Source: Thermogladius sp. (GTDB lineage Archaea > Thermoproteota > Thermoprotei_A > Sulfolobales > Desulfurococcaceae). Taken from it: a DNA stretch of 53,588 nt. The position numbers and the translations under genes are program-made. Below, piece after piece: positions 16,072-23,510 of the stretch (the stretch's first letter is position 1; each line of letters starts with the position of its first letter). The DNA lies in the NCBI GenBank assembly GCA_023256015.1, contig JAGDWK010000050.1, positions 1-53,588 on the forward strand, read 5' to 3'. Below the pieces are notes generated by a model. The model did not search any database. It was given only the letters and a program-made list of their open reading frames with translations, and had not been told where the DNA came from.

Positions 16072-16780
16072 CCGGCATATTGACGTCGTACTTCGAGGCC
16101 AGGAGTTCGAGGTCTCTCTCGATCGCCTCCTTCAACTTCAAGTGCTCGCACTTCTTCATGAGCCCAGCCTTCTTAACGCTCACTCTCACGTAGAGCACGC
16201 CCTTCGATAGAGAGACGCCGAAAGACACTACCCTACAGCCGTAGAAGTTAGAGTAGTCGTTGACCAGCCTCTCCAGCTCTACGTTGAACGACTTTATCTT
16301 CTCGGCCTCCACGGCCAGGAGGGGCTGTTGCACAGCGGGCGCCTCCGCTTTCTGGGCCTCGGCCCTCGGCTTCTCGGGTACTTGACTAGTCTTCTCCTCT
16401 TCCACCAGGGGTAGCACCTCGTAGACGTAAGCCGTAACAGGCCTGTCTTTCGCTGACATAGCTAAGACCACGAGAGGTTTTAAACCCGCTACTCTCGTCG
16501 AGGACTGTGTGAGGCTGACCATCGAGGAGGAGACCAGGACCCCCTTCTCGATGTACACGGTAAACTTGTAGTCCTCGAGCCTCACGGTCACTAGTATGTT
16601 CTTGTCTGGGCTGAGAGACGTGATGTTCAGGACGTCGTCGTAGCCCAGCTTGACGACCTTGACCAGCTTGCTCCTGAGGAGGAGGCTGGCCTCGGCGCTC
16701 AGGTCTTTCAGCAACTCCAGCCTAGAGTAGTCTATGTTGAGCCTCGTTATGAGGTTGTAGATCTCCTGCTCCGTGACCAA
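16043..16780 (-). CDS. Hypothetical two-domain protein beside the pilus ATPase
   Basis: 245 residues with no signal or membrane segment. An N-terminal alpha/beta domain (about 1-125) is joined by an E/K/P/A/Q-rich linker (about 126-165) to a C-terminal domain (about 166-245) with two cysteines, in 'YGCRVVSF' and 'KKCEHL'. It was not recognised. TTG at 16780 follows a TATA box CACTTATAAAT (16818-16828). It converges on the ATPase gene with a 29-base overlap of coding sequence. Cytoplasmic location and position suggest, but do not show, a link to pilus control. Confidence 0.65.
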   Translation of the reverse strand: MVTEQEIYNLITRLNIDYSRLELLKDLSAEASLLLRSKLVKVVKLGYDDVLNITSLSPDKNILVTVRLEDYKFTVYIEKGVLVSSSMVSLTQSSTRVAGLKPLVVLAMSAKDRPVTAYVYEVLPLVEEEKTSQVPEKPRAEAQKAEAPAVQQPLLAVEAEKIKSFNVELERLVNDYSNFYGCRVVSFGVSLSKGVLYVRVSVKKAGLMKKCEHLKLKEAIERDLELLASKYDVNMPVKILVSLEQ

Positions 16781-16817
16781 AAAACACAGCCCTGAGGCTA
16801 GAATTATGCTTACGTCG

Positions 16818-16828
16818 ATTTATAAGTG
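16818..16828 (-). promoter_or_regulatory. TATA box for the 16043-16780 gene
   Basis: CACTTATAAAT on the minus strand, about 43 bases before the TTG start, in the gap between the 3' end of the tRNA and that gene. Confidence 0.5.
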
Positions 16829-16841
16829 AGCCCCCGAGAAG

Positions 16842-16914
<73 letters not shown>

Positions 16915-16940
16915 TCAATACTATTTAAATAAGTGGAGGA

Positions 16941-16949
16941 TTTTAATAC
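16941..16949 (-). promoter_or_regulatory. TATA element of tRNA-Ala within the tRNA/lysS divergent region
   Basis: GTATTAAAA on the minus strand is centred about 31 bases from the tRNA 5' end, the expected distance with a short leader. Another TATA-like stretch, TATTTAAATA at 16923-16932, is correctly placed only for the plus strand lysS transcript, so the two divergent promoters interleave. Confidence 0.5.
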
Positions 16950-16998
16950 TTCAATCAAGCCGGTTCCGCCTATTCACGTGGTAGACGGGTGTGCTTAG

Positions 16999-18453
16999 TT
17001 GAGTGGCGAGGTCGAGCACAGGAAGCGTGTTAGAGAGGAGCTGATCTCGAAGAACATCAACCCGTACCCCCACAAGCCCCTCTACCAACCGGCAAGCTTG
17101 AGGAGCGTCCTAGACAGCCCCGTGGAGGGGGCCGAAGTCGCTGTGGCCGGCAGGGTAGCAGCCGTACGGAGACACGGTGGCCTCGTGTTCCTCGACATAG
17201 TTGACGACGGGCTACGCATCCAGGCATCGATAGACAAGAGCAAGGCCGGAGACGTCTTCGAGTTCTTCGGCAAGTACGTAGACCTCGGAGACTTCGTGAA
17301 CGTGAAGGGCGTGTTGTACAGGACTAGGAGGGGTGAGCTGACTGTAGACGTCAGGGGGCTTCAGCTGCTGGCGAAGAGCCTCCGCGCACCGCCTGTGAAG
17401 TACGGGCACAGGCTGCTCGACCCGGAGGTCAGGTACAGGAAGAGGTACCTCGACATGATGCTGACACCAGACGTTAGGAGAGTGCTCGAAGTTAAGTTCA
17501 AGGTCCTGGAGGAGACGAGGAGGTTTATGTGGGGGAAGGGCTTCGTCGAGGTCGAGACCCCTGTCCTACAGCCGATATACGGCGGCGCAGAGGCCAGGCC
17601 TTTCAAGACCCACGTCTGGGCTCTGAACACCGAGTGGTACCTCAGGATCAGCCTCGAACTACACTTGAAGAGGTTCATTATCGGGGGGTTCAACAAAGTC
17701 TTCGAGATCGGTAAGGTTTTCAGGAACGAGGACATCGACGCCCAGCACAACCCCGAGTTCACGATGCTGGAGGCCTACCAGGCCTACGCGGACTACAACG
17801 ACATGATGGACTTGACTGAGGAGCTTATAAGCCACCTGGCCGAGAAGGTCGTGGGGAGGAACGTCGTCGAGGTGCCCGTTGGAGACGTCAAGGAGAGGAT
17901 AGACCTGTCGCGCCCGTTCAAGAGGATGACGATGTACGAGGCCTTCAAGGAGTACGCCGGTGTAGACGTCGAGAAGCTCGGCGACGACGAGATCAGAGAC
18001 CTGTTGGCCAAGAACGCGATAAGCCTGGCAGGCGGGTACGACAGGGGGAGGGCTATAGTGAAGCTGTTCGACAAGCTCGTGGGCAGGAAGTACCTGGTTC
18101 AGCCTGTGTTCATCACCGACTACCCGAGGTCGTCCTCGCCGCTGGCGAAGCCCCACAGGTACAACCCTGACTTAGCAGAGAGGTTCGAGCTGTTCATCGC
18201 AGGCATGGAGATCGCCAACGCCTACACGGAGCTGAACGACCCGGTTCTACAGGCAGAGTACTTCAGGGCCGAGGAGGAGAGGAGGAAGAGGGGCGACGAG
18301 GAGGCGCACCCGTTTGACTGGGACTTCGTGGAGGCGCTGGAGTACGGGATGCCCCCCACCGGGGGGCTTGGAGTCGGGCTAGACAGGGTTAGCATGGTCC
18401 TAGCAGGTGTCTCGTCGATTAAGGAAGTCATACCGTTCCCGATGATGAAATAA
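16999..18453 (+). CDS. lysS: Lysyl-tRNA synthetase, class II
   Basis: 484 residues. An N-terminal OB-fold anticodon-binding domain (about 40-130) precedes the class II catalytic core, with motif 1 around 'GFVEVETPVLQPIYGGAEAR', motif 2 'FRNEDIDAQHNPEFTMLE' and motif 3 'GGLGVGLDRVSM'. It charges tRNA-Lys with lysine in the cytoplasm. Many archaea use the unrelated class I LysRS; the class II form occurs in part of the crenarchaea. TTG at 16999 is supported by GGGTG at 16987-16991. It diverges from tRNA-Ala and converges on korC with a 4-base gap. Confidence 0.96.
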   Translation: MSGEVEHRKRVREELISKNINPYPHKPLYQPASLRSVLDSPVEGAEVAVAGRVAAVRRHGGLVFLDIVDDGLRIQASIDKSKAGDVFEFFGKYVDLGDFVNVKGVLYRTRRGELTVDVRGLQLLAKSLRAPPVKYGHRLLDPEVRYRKRYLDMMLTPDVRRVLEVKFKVLEETRRFMWGKGFVEVETPVLQPIYGGAEARPFKTHVWALNTEWYLRISLELHLKRFIIGGFNKVFEIGKVFRNEDIDAQHNPEFTMLEAYQAYADYNDMMDLTEELISHLAEKVVGRNVVEVPVGDVKERIDLSRPFKRMTMYEAFKEYAGVDVEKLGDDEIRDLLAKNAISLAGGYDRGRAIVKLFDKLVGRKYLVQPVFITDYPRSSSPLAKPHRYNPDLAERFELFIAGMEIANAYTELNDPVLQAEYFRAEEERRKRGDEEAHPFDWDFVEALEYGMPPTGGLGVGLDRVSMVLAGVSSIKEVIPFPMMK

Positions 18454-18457
18454 GCCA

Positions 18458-18997
18458 TCAAGCCGGGAGGTTGAAGCCGGCCTCAAGGGCTTTGAAGTTC
18501 GCCTCGTGATACCTCTTGTCCAGCAGCTCCGCTATACCCATCTTCACGTAGTCGAGGGGCAGTAGGTTCGTTACCTTGACGACGTGGCCTAAGAGGAGCA
18601 TGTTCGCGACTCTCGGGTTGTTTAGCAGCCTCTCTGCCAGCCTCGTGTACTCGTGGGCGTAGAGCTTGGCCTCGGTCCTGACCTCCCCCTGGTGGAAGGT
18701 CTTGTCGAGGAAGACGAACGTCTCTCTCTGGGCTAGCTTGAGGTAGCTGTCGAGGTTGTAGGGGTAGAGGAGTATCATTATGTGCGGGTTTGTGACCGAG
18801 ACGAAGTTGAAGGCCTCCTCGAGGCTGTCGGCTATGACCATGTCGACCCTGCTCTCACCACCCCTCGTCTCGGAGGCGTAGTGCTCTGTCCCGGACGTGT
18901 AGTAGTTCATGTACTTAGACGCGACGAGGCCGATCAGCCTACCCAGTAGTAGGACGCCCTGGCCCCCTCTCCCGACGATGAGTATCTCGTGCCTCAA
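18458..18997 (-). CDS. korC: 2-oxoacid:ferredoxin oxidoreductase (2-oxoglutarate type), gamma subunit
   Basis: 179 residues with the gamma-subunit opening 'EILIVGRGGQGVLLLGRLIG' and the downstream 'YTSGTEHYASETRGG' segment typical of KorC. It forms part of the four-subunit enzyme that decarboxylates a 2-oxoacid to acyl-CoA and reduces ferredoxin. The TTG start lies 3 bases after the korB stop, with a GGGTTGAG-like ribosome site. Last gene of korD-A-B-C. Confidence 0.9.
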   Translation of the reverse strand: MRHEILIVGRGGQGVLLLGRLIGLVASKYMNYYTSGTEHYASETRGGESRVDMVIADSLEEAFNFVSVTNPHIMILLYPYNLDSYLKLAQRETFVFLDKTFHQGEVRTEAKLYAHEYTRLAERLLNNPRVANMLLLGHVVKVTNLLPLDYVKMGIAELLDKRYHEANFKALEAGFNLPA

Positions 18998-19000
18998 CTC

Positions 19001-19828
19001 TCAACCCCTCTTCACAAGGTCGAGGTACGAAGGGTTGTTCCTGACGACGTACTCCCCTATGACGATCCCCTTCTCCCAGTCTATGTCGGACTCGTCTATC
19101 ACCGGGTTGGGCTTGTACTTCACCCTCTTCTTCAGCTCCTCGAACATCGTGACCGGGTTCCTCAACCCGATGTGCCTGCCGTAGACCTCGGGGCACGTGC
19201 TTATCACCTCGAGGAACCTGAAACCCCTCATCCCCAGAGCCTTGTAAGTGAACATCTCGATGTAGTGCGGTGTTGTGATGCTGGCCCTCGCGACGTAGTT
19301 CGCGTTGAGGCTCGCGACCAGCTTTACTACGTTGAGAGGCGGCTCGGGGTTCCCGTGAGGGGTGGTCGTCGTGTAGACTTTCAACGGCGTGGTTGGGGCC
19401 AGTTGACCGCCGGTCATGGCGTACACGAAGTTGGTTATCATCACGACGAACAGGTCCATGTTCCTCTTGGCAGCGTGCAACAGGTGGTTGCCTCCTATAC
19501 CTGCTATGTCCCCGTCGCCACCGACGACTATGACTTCTAGGCTCGGGTTTGCGAGCTTGACGCCGGTAGCGAACGGTATGGCTCGCCCGTGGAGCGTGTG
19601 GGCGGAGTCGAAGTCGACGTAGAAGGAGACTCTAGCGGAGCAGCCGATACCGGTAACAAAGACCACCTTGTTCCTGTCGAGCTTCCCCTCGTTTATCCTC
19701 CTGTCAATGGCCCTCAGCATGGCGCCTAGCGCTATGCCTATCCCGCAACCTGGGCACCATATGTGGGGGAGCCTGTCGGTCCTCAGGTACTTGTCAAGGG
19801 GGTGGAGGGTCAGCTTGGCTAGAGCCAT
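19001..19828 (-). CDS. korB: 2-oxoacid:ferredoxin oxidoreductase (2-oxoglutarate type), beta subunit
   Basis: 275 residues; the thiamine diphosphate-binding subunit. 'WCPGCGIG' near the N-terminus and 'TGIGCSA' carry conserved cysteines. 'GGDGDIAGIGGNH' with 'TNFVYAMTGGQLAPTT' is the TPP/Mg motif region. The order 'HTLHGRAIPFATGVKLANP' is characteristic of KorB rather than PorB. Its ATG overlaps the end of korA by 10 bases. Confidence 0.92.
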   Translation of the reverse strand: MALAKLTLHPLDKYLRTDRLPHIWCPGCGIGIALGAMLRAIDRRINEGKLDRNKVVFVTGIGCSARVSFYVDFDSAHTLHGRAIPFATGVKLANPSLEVIVVGGDGDIAGIGGNHLLHAAKRNMDLFVVMITNFVYAMTGGQLAPTTPLKVYTTTTPHGNPEPPLNVVKLVASLNANYVARASITTPHYIEMFTYKALGMRGFRFLEVISTCPEVYGRHIGLRNPVTMFEELKKRVKYKPNPVIDESDIDWEKGIVIGEYVVRNNPSYLDLVKRG

Positions 19829-20943
19829 CTGGCGACGGCCTCCATCACCTCGTTGAACTTAGGGGGGTCGACCGTTATAACCGGGGAGAAAAACGTCCTC
19901 GCCGAACCGGCGATCCTAGCGACGTCCAAGTAGACTCTCCCCGTGTTGTTCTCGACGACGATGACCTTGCCCGCCCTCGAGAGGGCCCTCCACAGCCTCT
20001 CTTCGTCCAGCGGCCAGAGTGTCTTCAGCCTCAAGAAGCCCACCCTAGCCCCTTTCTGCCTCAGAGCCTTGACTACCGGGTACACCATGCGCGCTGTCGA
20101 CCCGTACGCTACTACGACGGCGTCCGAGTCCTCGACCCAGTACTCCTCCTGCTCGTAGATGTAGCCTACACCCCTCCTTATCTTCTCGTTGAGCCTCGCG
20201 ATCATCTCGCGGTAAGTCACGGAGTCCTGGCGGTAGTACCCCAGCTCGTCGTGGACAAGTGACTCGACTATCACCTTGTAGCCCTCGCCGAAGACGGCCA
20301 TCGGCGGTACTAGGTCCAAGCCGGGCTGGTAGGGCCTGTACTCCTCTGGGGGCACCGAGGGCTTCTTCCTCTCTATAATCTCCACCTCACCCGGCTCCCT
20401 GACGTAGAGCGTCTCCCACATGTGGGCTATGTTGGCGTCCGAGAGGAGCACTACAGGCGTCCTGAACTTCTCCGCCACGTTGAAGGACTTTATGGTCATG
20501 TCGTAGCAGTCCTGGACGCTCCAGGGGGCGAACACCGGGATCGTGTAGTCCCCGTGCGCTAGCCAGCGGGCCTGGTACACGTCCGACTGCGTCGCCTTCG
20601 TCGGTATCCCGGTGCTAGGCCCCGCCCTCATGATGTCGACTACCACGACCGGGGTCTCGGTGGCGACCGCGAGGCTTACCCCCTCCGCCATCAGCGAGAA
20701 GCCGGGCCCGCTCGTGGCGGTCATGGCTTTGACGCCCGCCCACGACGCGCCTATCGCGGCGTTTATACTGGCTATCTCGTCCTCGAACTGGACCACTATA
20801 CCGCCGTAGCTCGGCAGTTTCTCTGCCAGGTACTCCATGAGGTCCGAAGCCGGCGTTATCGGGTAGCCGGCGTAGAACTTGAGCCCCGACAGTATCGCGG
20901 CCTCGGCGATAGCCCTGTTACCCGACAAGAACTCCCGTCTCAA
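19819..20943 (-). CDS. korA: 2-oxoacid:ferredoxin oxidoreductase (2-oxoglutarate type), alpha subunit
   Basis: 374 residues with the pyrimidine-binding segment 'AGYPITPASDLMEYLAE', 'ATSGPGFSLMAEG' and a C-terminal 'VVAYGSTARMV' domain. The start is taken as TTG at 20943-20941, which overlaps the korD stop as TTGA and has GGGTGGCAGGAG just upstream. A longer reading (to 20997) exists but would run inside korD. Together with korB it forms the catalytic core. Confidence 0.92.
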   Translation of the reverse strand: MRREFLSGNRAIAEAAILSGLKFYAGYPITPASDLMEYLAEKLPSYGGIVVQFEDEIASINAAIGASWAGVKAMTATSGPGFSLMAEGVSLAVATETPVVVVDIMRAGPSTGIPTKATQSDVYQARWLAHGDYTIPVFAPWSVQDCYDMTIKSFNVAEKFRTPVVLLSDANIAHMWETLYVREPGEVEIIERKKPSVPPEEYRPYQPGLDLVPPMAVFGEGYKVIVESLVHDELGYYRQDSVTYREMIARLNEKIRRGVGYIYEQEEYWVEDSDAVVVAYGSTARMVYPVVKALRQKGARVGFLRLKTLWPLDEERLWRALSRAGKVIVVENNTGRVYLDVARIAGSARTFFSPVITVDPPKFNEVMEAVARWL

Positions 20944-21212
20944 CTCCTGCCACCCTTCGTCACGTATATCGCGAACTCGGGGCAGACGTACTCGCACAGC
21001 CTACAGCCGATGCACTTGTCGGGCTCTGTCACCACCGGGGGCCTGTAGCCGAAACGGTTTGAATTCTGACCCTTCACCAGTATTTTAACGGGGCAGATGG
21101 CGATACAAAACTCGCACTCCTTGCACCTGTCCCTGATCACGTTGACGACGAACCTAGAACCAGCGTACTCGTCTACAGCTAGTGCTAGCGTTTGCGTCAA
21201 TAGCCAGCACAC
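20940..21212 (-). CDS. korD: 2-oxoacid:ferredoxin oxidoreductase, ferredoxin-like delta subunit
   Basis: Up to 90 residues with two complete 4Fe-4S motifs, C-K-E-C-E-F-C-I-A-I-C-P and C-I-G-C-R-L-C-E-Y-V-C-P, spaced by about 33 residues. It passes electrons from the TPP centre to external ferredoxin. First gene of the kor operon. The start is uncertain: GTG at 21212 gives M-C-W-L-L, while TTG at 21197 gives M-T-Q-T-L. A TATA box at 21246-21255 predicts initiation near 21223, allowing either. Confidence 0.88.
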   Translation of the reverse strand: MCWLLTQTLALAVDEYAGSRFVVNVIRDRCKECEFCIAICPVKILVKGQNSNRFGYRPPVVTEPDKCIGCRLCEYVCPEFAIYVTKGGRS

Positions 21213-21245
21213 CCTTAGCCACTAAATTCATACTACCAGGTGCTC

Positions 21246-21255
21246 CTTTTAACGA
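21246..21255 (-). promoter_or_regulatory. TATA box of korDABC
   Basis: CGTTAAAAGG on the minus strand, about 35 bases ahead of the likely korD start. The ACAC/GTGT repeat ladder begins six bases upstream of it. Confidence 0.55.
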
Positions 21256-21260
21256 TACGG

Positions 21261-21284
21261 ACACGACGTGTTTAACACTTGTGT
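21261..21284. promoter_or_regulatory. Probable operator: overlapping ACAC/GTGT palindromes between kor and por operons
   Basis: Three perfect inverted repeats overlap in 24 bases: ACACG-A-CGTGT (21261-21271), GTGTT-T-AACAC (21268-21278) and ACAC-TT-GTGT (21275-21284). The half-sites alternate at 7, 7 and 6 base intervals. The array lies just upstream of the kor TATA box and about 70 bases upstream of the por TATA box, as expected for a dimeric regulator acting on one or both divergent operons. The regulator is not identified. Confidence 0.55.
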
Positions 21285-21354
21285 ATCTGCTCACCCGTAC
21301 AAATACGTTCGCGCGGGGCAGCGTATAGCCCGTTCCCAACTTGGTTCTAGATAG

Positions 21355-21364
21355 ATATTTAAAT
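21355..21364 (+). promoter_or_regulatory. TATA box of porGDAB
   Basis: ATATTTAAAT, centred 38 bases before the porG ATG. It leaves room for a short leader carrying CCGGTG as ribosome site. Confidence 0.6.
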
Positions 21365-21397
21365 CAACTCAGGTGATAGATTGAACCCGGTGTCTAG

Positions 21398-21958
21398 ATG
21401 CTCATAGAGATCACTTGGTACGGGAGGGGTGGACAGGGAGCGTGGACCTCGAGCAACATCCTAGCAATGGCGGCCGCCCTTGACGGGAAGCACGCCCAGA
21501 GCTTCCCAGCCTTCGGCCCCGAGAGGTCTGGAGCCCCCATGCTGGCCTTTACGAGGATAAGCGACGAGCCGATCGAGATCCACAGCATGGTCTACAACCC
21601 GGATGTCGTGATCGTCCTGGACGACAGCCTCATATCCCCCAAGGTGTACGCGGGTATCAAGGAGAACGGCGTCCTGATCCTGAACTACGAGGGGGGCAAG
21701 GAGTCGCTCTTCAAGAGGCTCGGCGACCTCCCACAAGGTGTGAAGGTCTACACCACACCCGCTACGAGGCTCGCACTCGAGATCCTGAAGGCCAACATAA
21801 CCAACACGGCAATGATAGGCGGGTTGATGAAGGCGTGGAGTATTGTCTCCTGGGGCAGCCTGGAGAAGGCGGTGAAGGAGAGGTTCAAGGGGGCTGTCGC
21901 GGACAAGAACATCGATTTAATAAGGAAGTCGCATGACTTGACTGTGAAGGTGAAGTAG
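21398..21958 (+). CDS. porG: Pyruvate:ferredoxin oxidoreductase, gamma subunit
   Basis: 186 residues beginning 'EITWYGRGGQGAWTSSNILA', with 'SFPAFGPERSGAPMLAFTRI', the standard PorG signature. Part of the anaerobic enzyme that converts pyruvate and CoA to acetyl-CoA, CO2 and reduced ferredoxin. First gene of porG-D-A-B. It is a clear paralogue of KorC at 18458, but fused into a different gene order. Confidence 0.93.
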   Translation: MLIEITWYGRGGQGAWTSSNILAMAAALDGKHAQSFPAFGPERSGAPMLAFTRISDEPIEIHSMVYNPDVVIVLDDSLISPKVYAGIKENGVLILNYEGGKESLFKRLGDLPQGVKVYTTPATRLALEILKANITNTAMIGGLMKAWSIVSWGSLEKAVKERFKGAVADKNIDLIRKSHDLTVKVK

Positions 21959-22231
21959 ATGTCCCAACAAGCCGGTTGGAGAAGCCTCCCTAAAGCCGGC
22001 GTAGCCTTCAGGCTGTCGACAGACTACAAGACGGGGGACTGGAGAGCCCTAAAACCGGTTATAGACTACAACAAGTGCACGAAGTGCATGCTCTGCTGGT
22101 TGTTCTGCCCCGACATGGCGATAGTCTGGGACGGTGAGAACGTGGTTGTGAACTACGACTACTGTAAGGGCTGCGGTATCTGCGCCAACGAGTGCCCGGT
22201 TAAGGCCATAAGCATGGTACCCGAGTTCTAG
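21959..22231 (+). CDS. porD: Pyruvate:ferredoxin oxidoreductase, ferredoxin-like delta subunit
   Basis: 90 residues. An N-terminal extension of about 35 residues precedes two 4Fe-4S motifs, C-T-K-C-M-L-C-W-L-F-C-P and C-K-G-C-G-I-C-A-N-E-C-P. ATG immediately follows the porG stop. It transfers electrons from the catalytic subunits to soluble ferredoxin. Confidence 0.94.
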   Translation: MSQQAGWRSLPKAGVAFRLSTDYKTGDWRALKPVIDYNKCTKCMLCWLFCPDMAIVWDGENVVVNYDYCKGCGICANECPVKAISMVPEF

Positions 22232-22240
22232 GTGGTAGCC

Positions 22241-23500
22241 GTGACCCAGGCCGTGGTTAAACCCCAAGCACCCTTGGAGAAGCAGGTCATGATGACCGTG
22301 AACGGCGACGAGGCCGTGGCCTACGCCGTCAAGCAGAGCCTGGTCGACGTCGTCGCCGCGTACCCCATAACGCCACAGACGATCATAGTCGAGAAGTTCT
22401 CGGAGTTCGTGGCGGACGGCGAGGTGAAGACCGAGTTCGTCCCAGTGGAGTCGGAGCACTCCGCCATGAGCGCCTGCGTCGGGGCTGCTGCCGCGGGCGC
22501 CAGGGCCTTCACAGCGACCTCCTCGCAGGGGCTCGCCCTCATGGTGGAGATACTGTACATCGCGTCTGCCCTGAGGCTACCCATAGTCATGGCGGTTGTC
22601 AACAGGGCCCTCTCGGCCCCGATCAACATACACAACGACCACAGCGACGCGTACCTCATGAGGGACTCGGGCTGGATACAGCTATTCGCCGAGAACGTAC
22701 AGGAGGCCTACGACACCACCATCCAGGCCTTCAAGATAGCCGAGGACGAGAGGGTGCTCTTGCCCGTGGCCGTTAACCTGGACGGCTTCTTCCTCAGCCA
22801 CACACTCGAGAACATCTACATGCTCCCCGACGAGGTCGTCCACGAGTTCCTCGGCGGCTACAGGAAGGTGAGCAAGGTGAGGGTCGACTACTTCGACGAG
22901 GAGGTACCTCTCGCACTCAACCCAGCTAGGCCCCTGAGCTTCGGCAACCTGGACTTGTACGACTACTACTTCGAGCACAAGGTCCAGCAGGTGGAGGCGA
23001 TGAAGAGCGTCCCCGAGGTCGTGCGCGAGGTCAACGAGGAGTGGTTCAAGCTGACTGGGAGGAGGTACGGCGACGGCATACTAGACCCGTTCGAGGTGGA
23101 GGACGCCGACGTGGTCCTAGTGGGTATGGGTAGCGGCGTCGGGACCGTGAGGAGCGTCGTTAGGAGGCTGAGGAAGGAGGGCCTTAAGGTGGGGCTGGTG
23201 AAGCTCAGGATGTTCAGGCCCTTCCCGTTCAAGGAGGTCGCTGAGGTGTTGAAGAACGCTAAAGTCGTGGCGGTAATGGAGAAGGGGGTGAGCCCGGGTA
23301 GCTACGGCCCGCTATTCCTCGAGGTCAATACAGCCCTGTACGACCTGAAGAGCAGGCCGGCGCTGGTCAACTACGTCTACGGGCTGGGCGGTAGAGACCT
23401 CGTCCCGGACCTCGTCGAGGGGATGATAAGAGGGTTGTTCAAGGAGCTCGAGAAGGGGGTGTTCGAGCCCAAGCTCAGGTACCTCGGCGTGAGGGAGTGA
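22241..23500 (+). CDS. porA: Pyruvate:ferredoxin oxidoreductase, alpha subunit
   Basis: 419 residues with 'VAAYPITPQTIIVEKFSEF', 'ATSSQGLALMVEILY' and 'NRALSAPINIHNDHSD', all typical of PorA, and a C-terminal domain 'DVVLVGMGSGVGTVRSVV'. The GTG at 22241 is chosen over 22232 because GGTGGT at 22231-22236 then serves as ribosome site. It forms the core with PorB. Confidence 0.94.
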   Translation: MTQAVVKPQAPLEKQVMMTVNGDEAVAYAVKQSLVDVVAAYPITPQTIIVEKFSEFVADGEVKTEFVPVESEHSAMSACVGAAAAGARAFTATSSQGLALMVEILYIASALRLPIVMAVVNRALSAPINIHNDHSDAYLMRDSGWIQLFAENVQEAYDTTIQAFKIAEDERVLLPVAVNLDGFFLSHTLENIYMLPDEVVHEFLGGYRKVSKVRVDYFDEEVPLALNPARPLSFGNLDLYDYYFEHKVQQVEAMKSVPEVVREVNEEWFKLTGRRYGDGILDPFEVEDADVVLVGMGSGVGTVRSVVRRLRKEGLKVGLVKLRMFRPFPFKEVAEVLKNAKVVAVMEKGVSPGSYGPLFLEVNTALYDLKSRPALVNYVYGLGGRDLVPDLVEGMIRGLFKELEKGVFEPKLRYLGVRE

Positions 23501-23510
23501 GGTGGTAGGC

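Noticed and set aside
19819-20943. Assigning the left oxidoreductase operon to pyruvate
   Set aside because: The beta subunit carries KorB-type motifs (HTLHGRAIPFATGVKLANP and FVYAMTGGQ) while the right operon's beta subunit has the pyruvate-type YMNTGIQRSGGTP; exact substrates still need assays.
21154-21339. A 61-codon frame overlapping the korD start on the minus strand
   Set aside because: It overlaps the kor TATA box and the palindromic array, has no recognisable product, and runs into korD in another frame.
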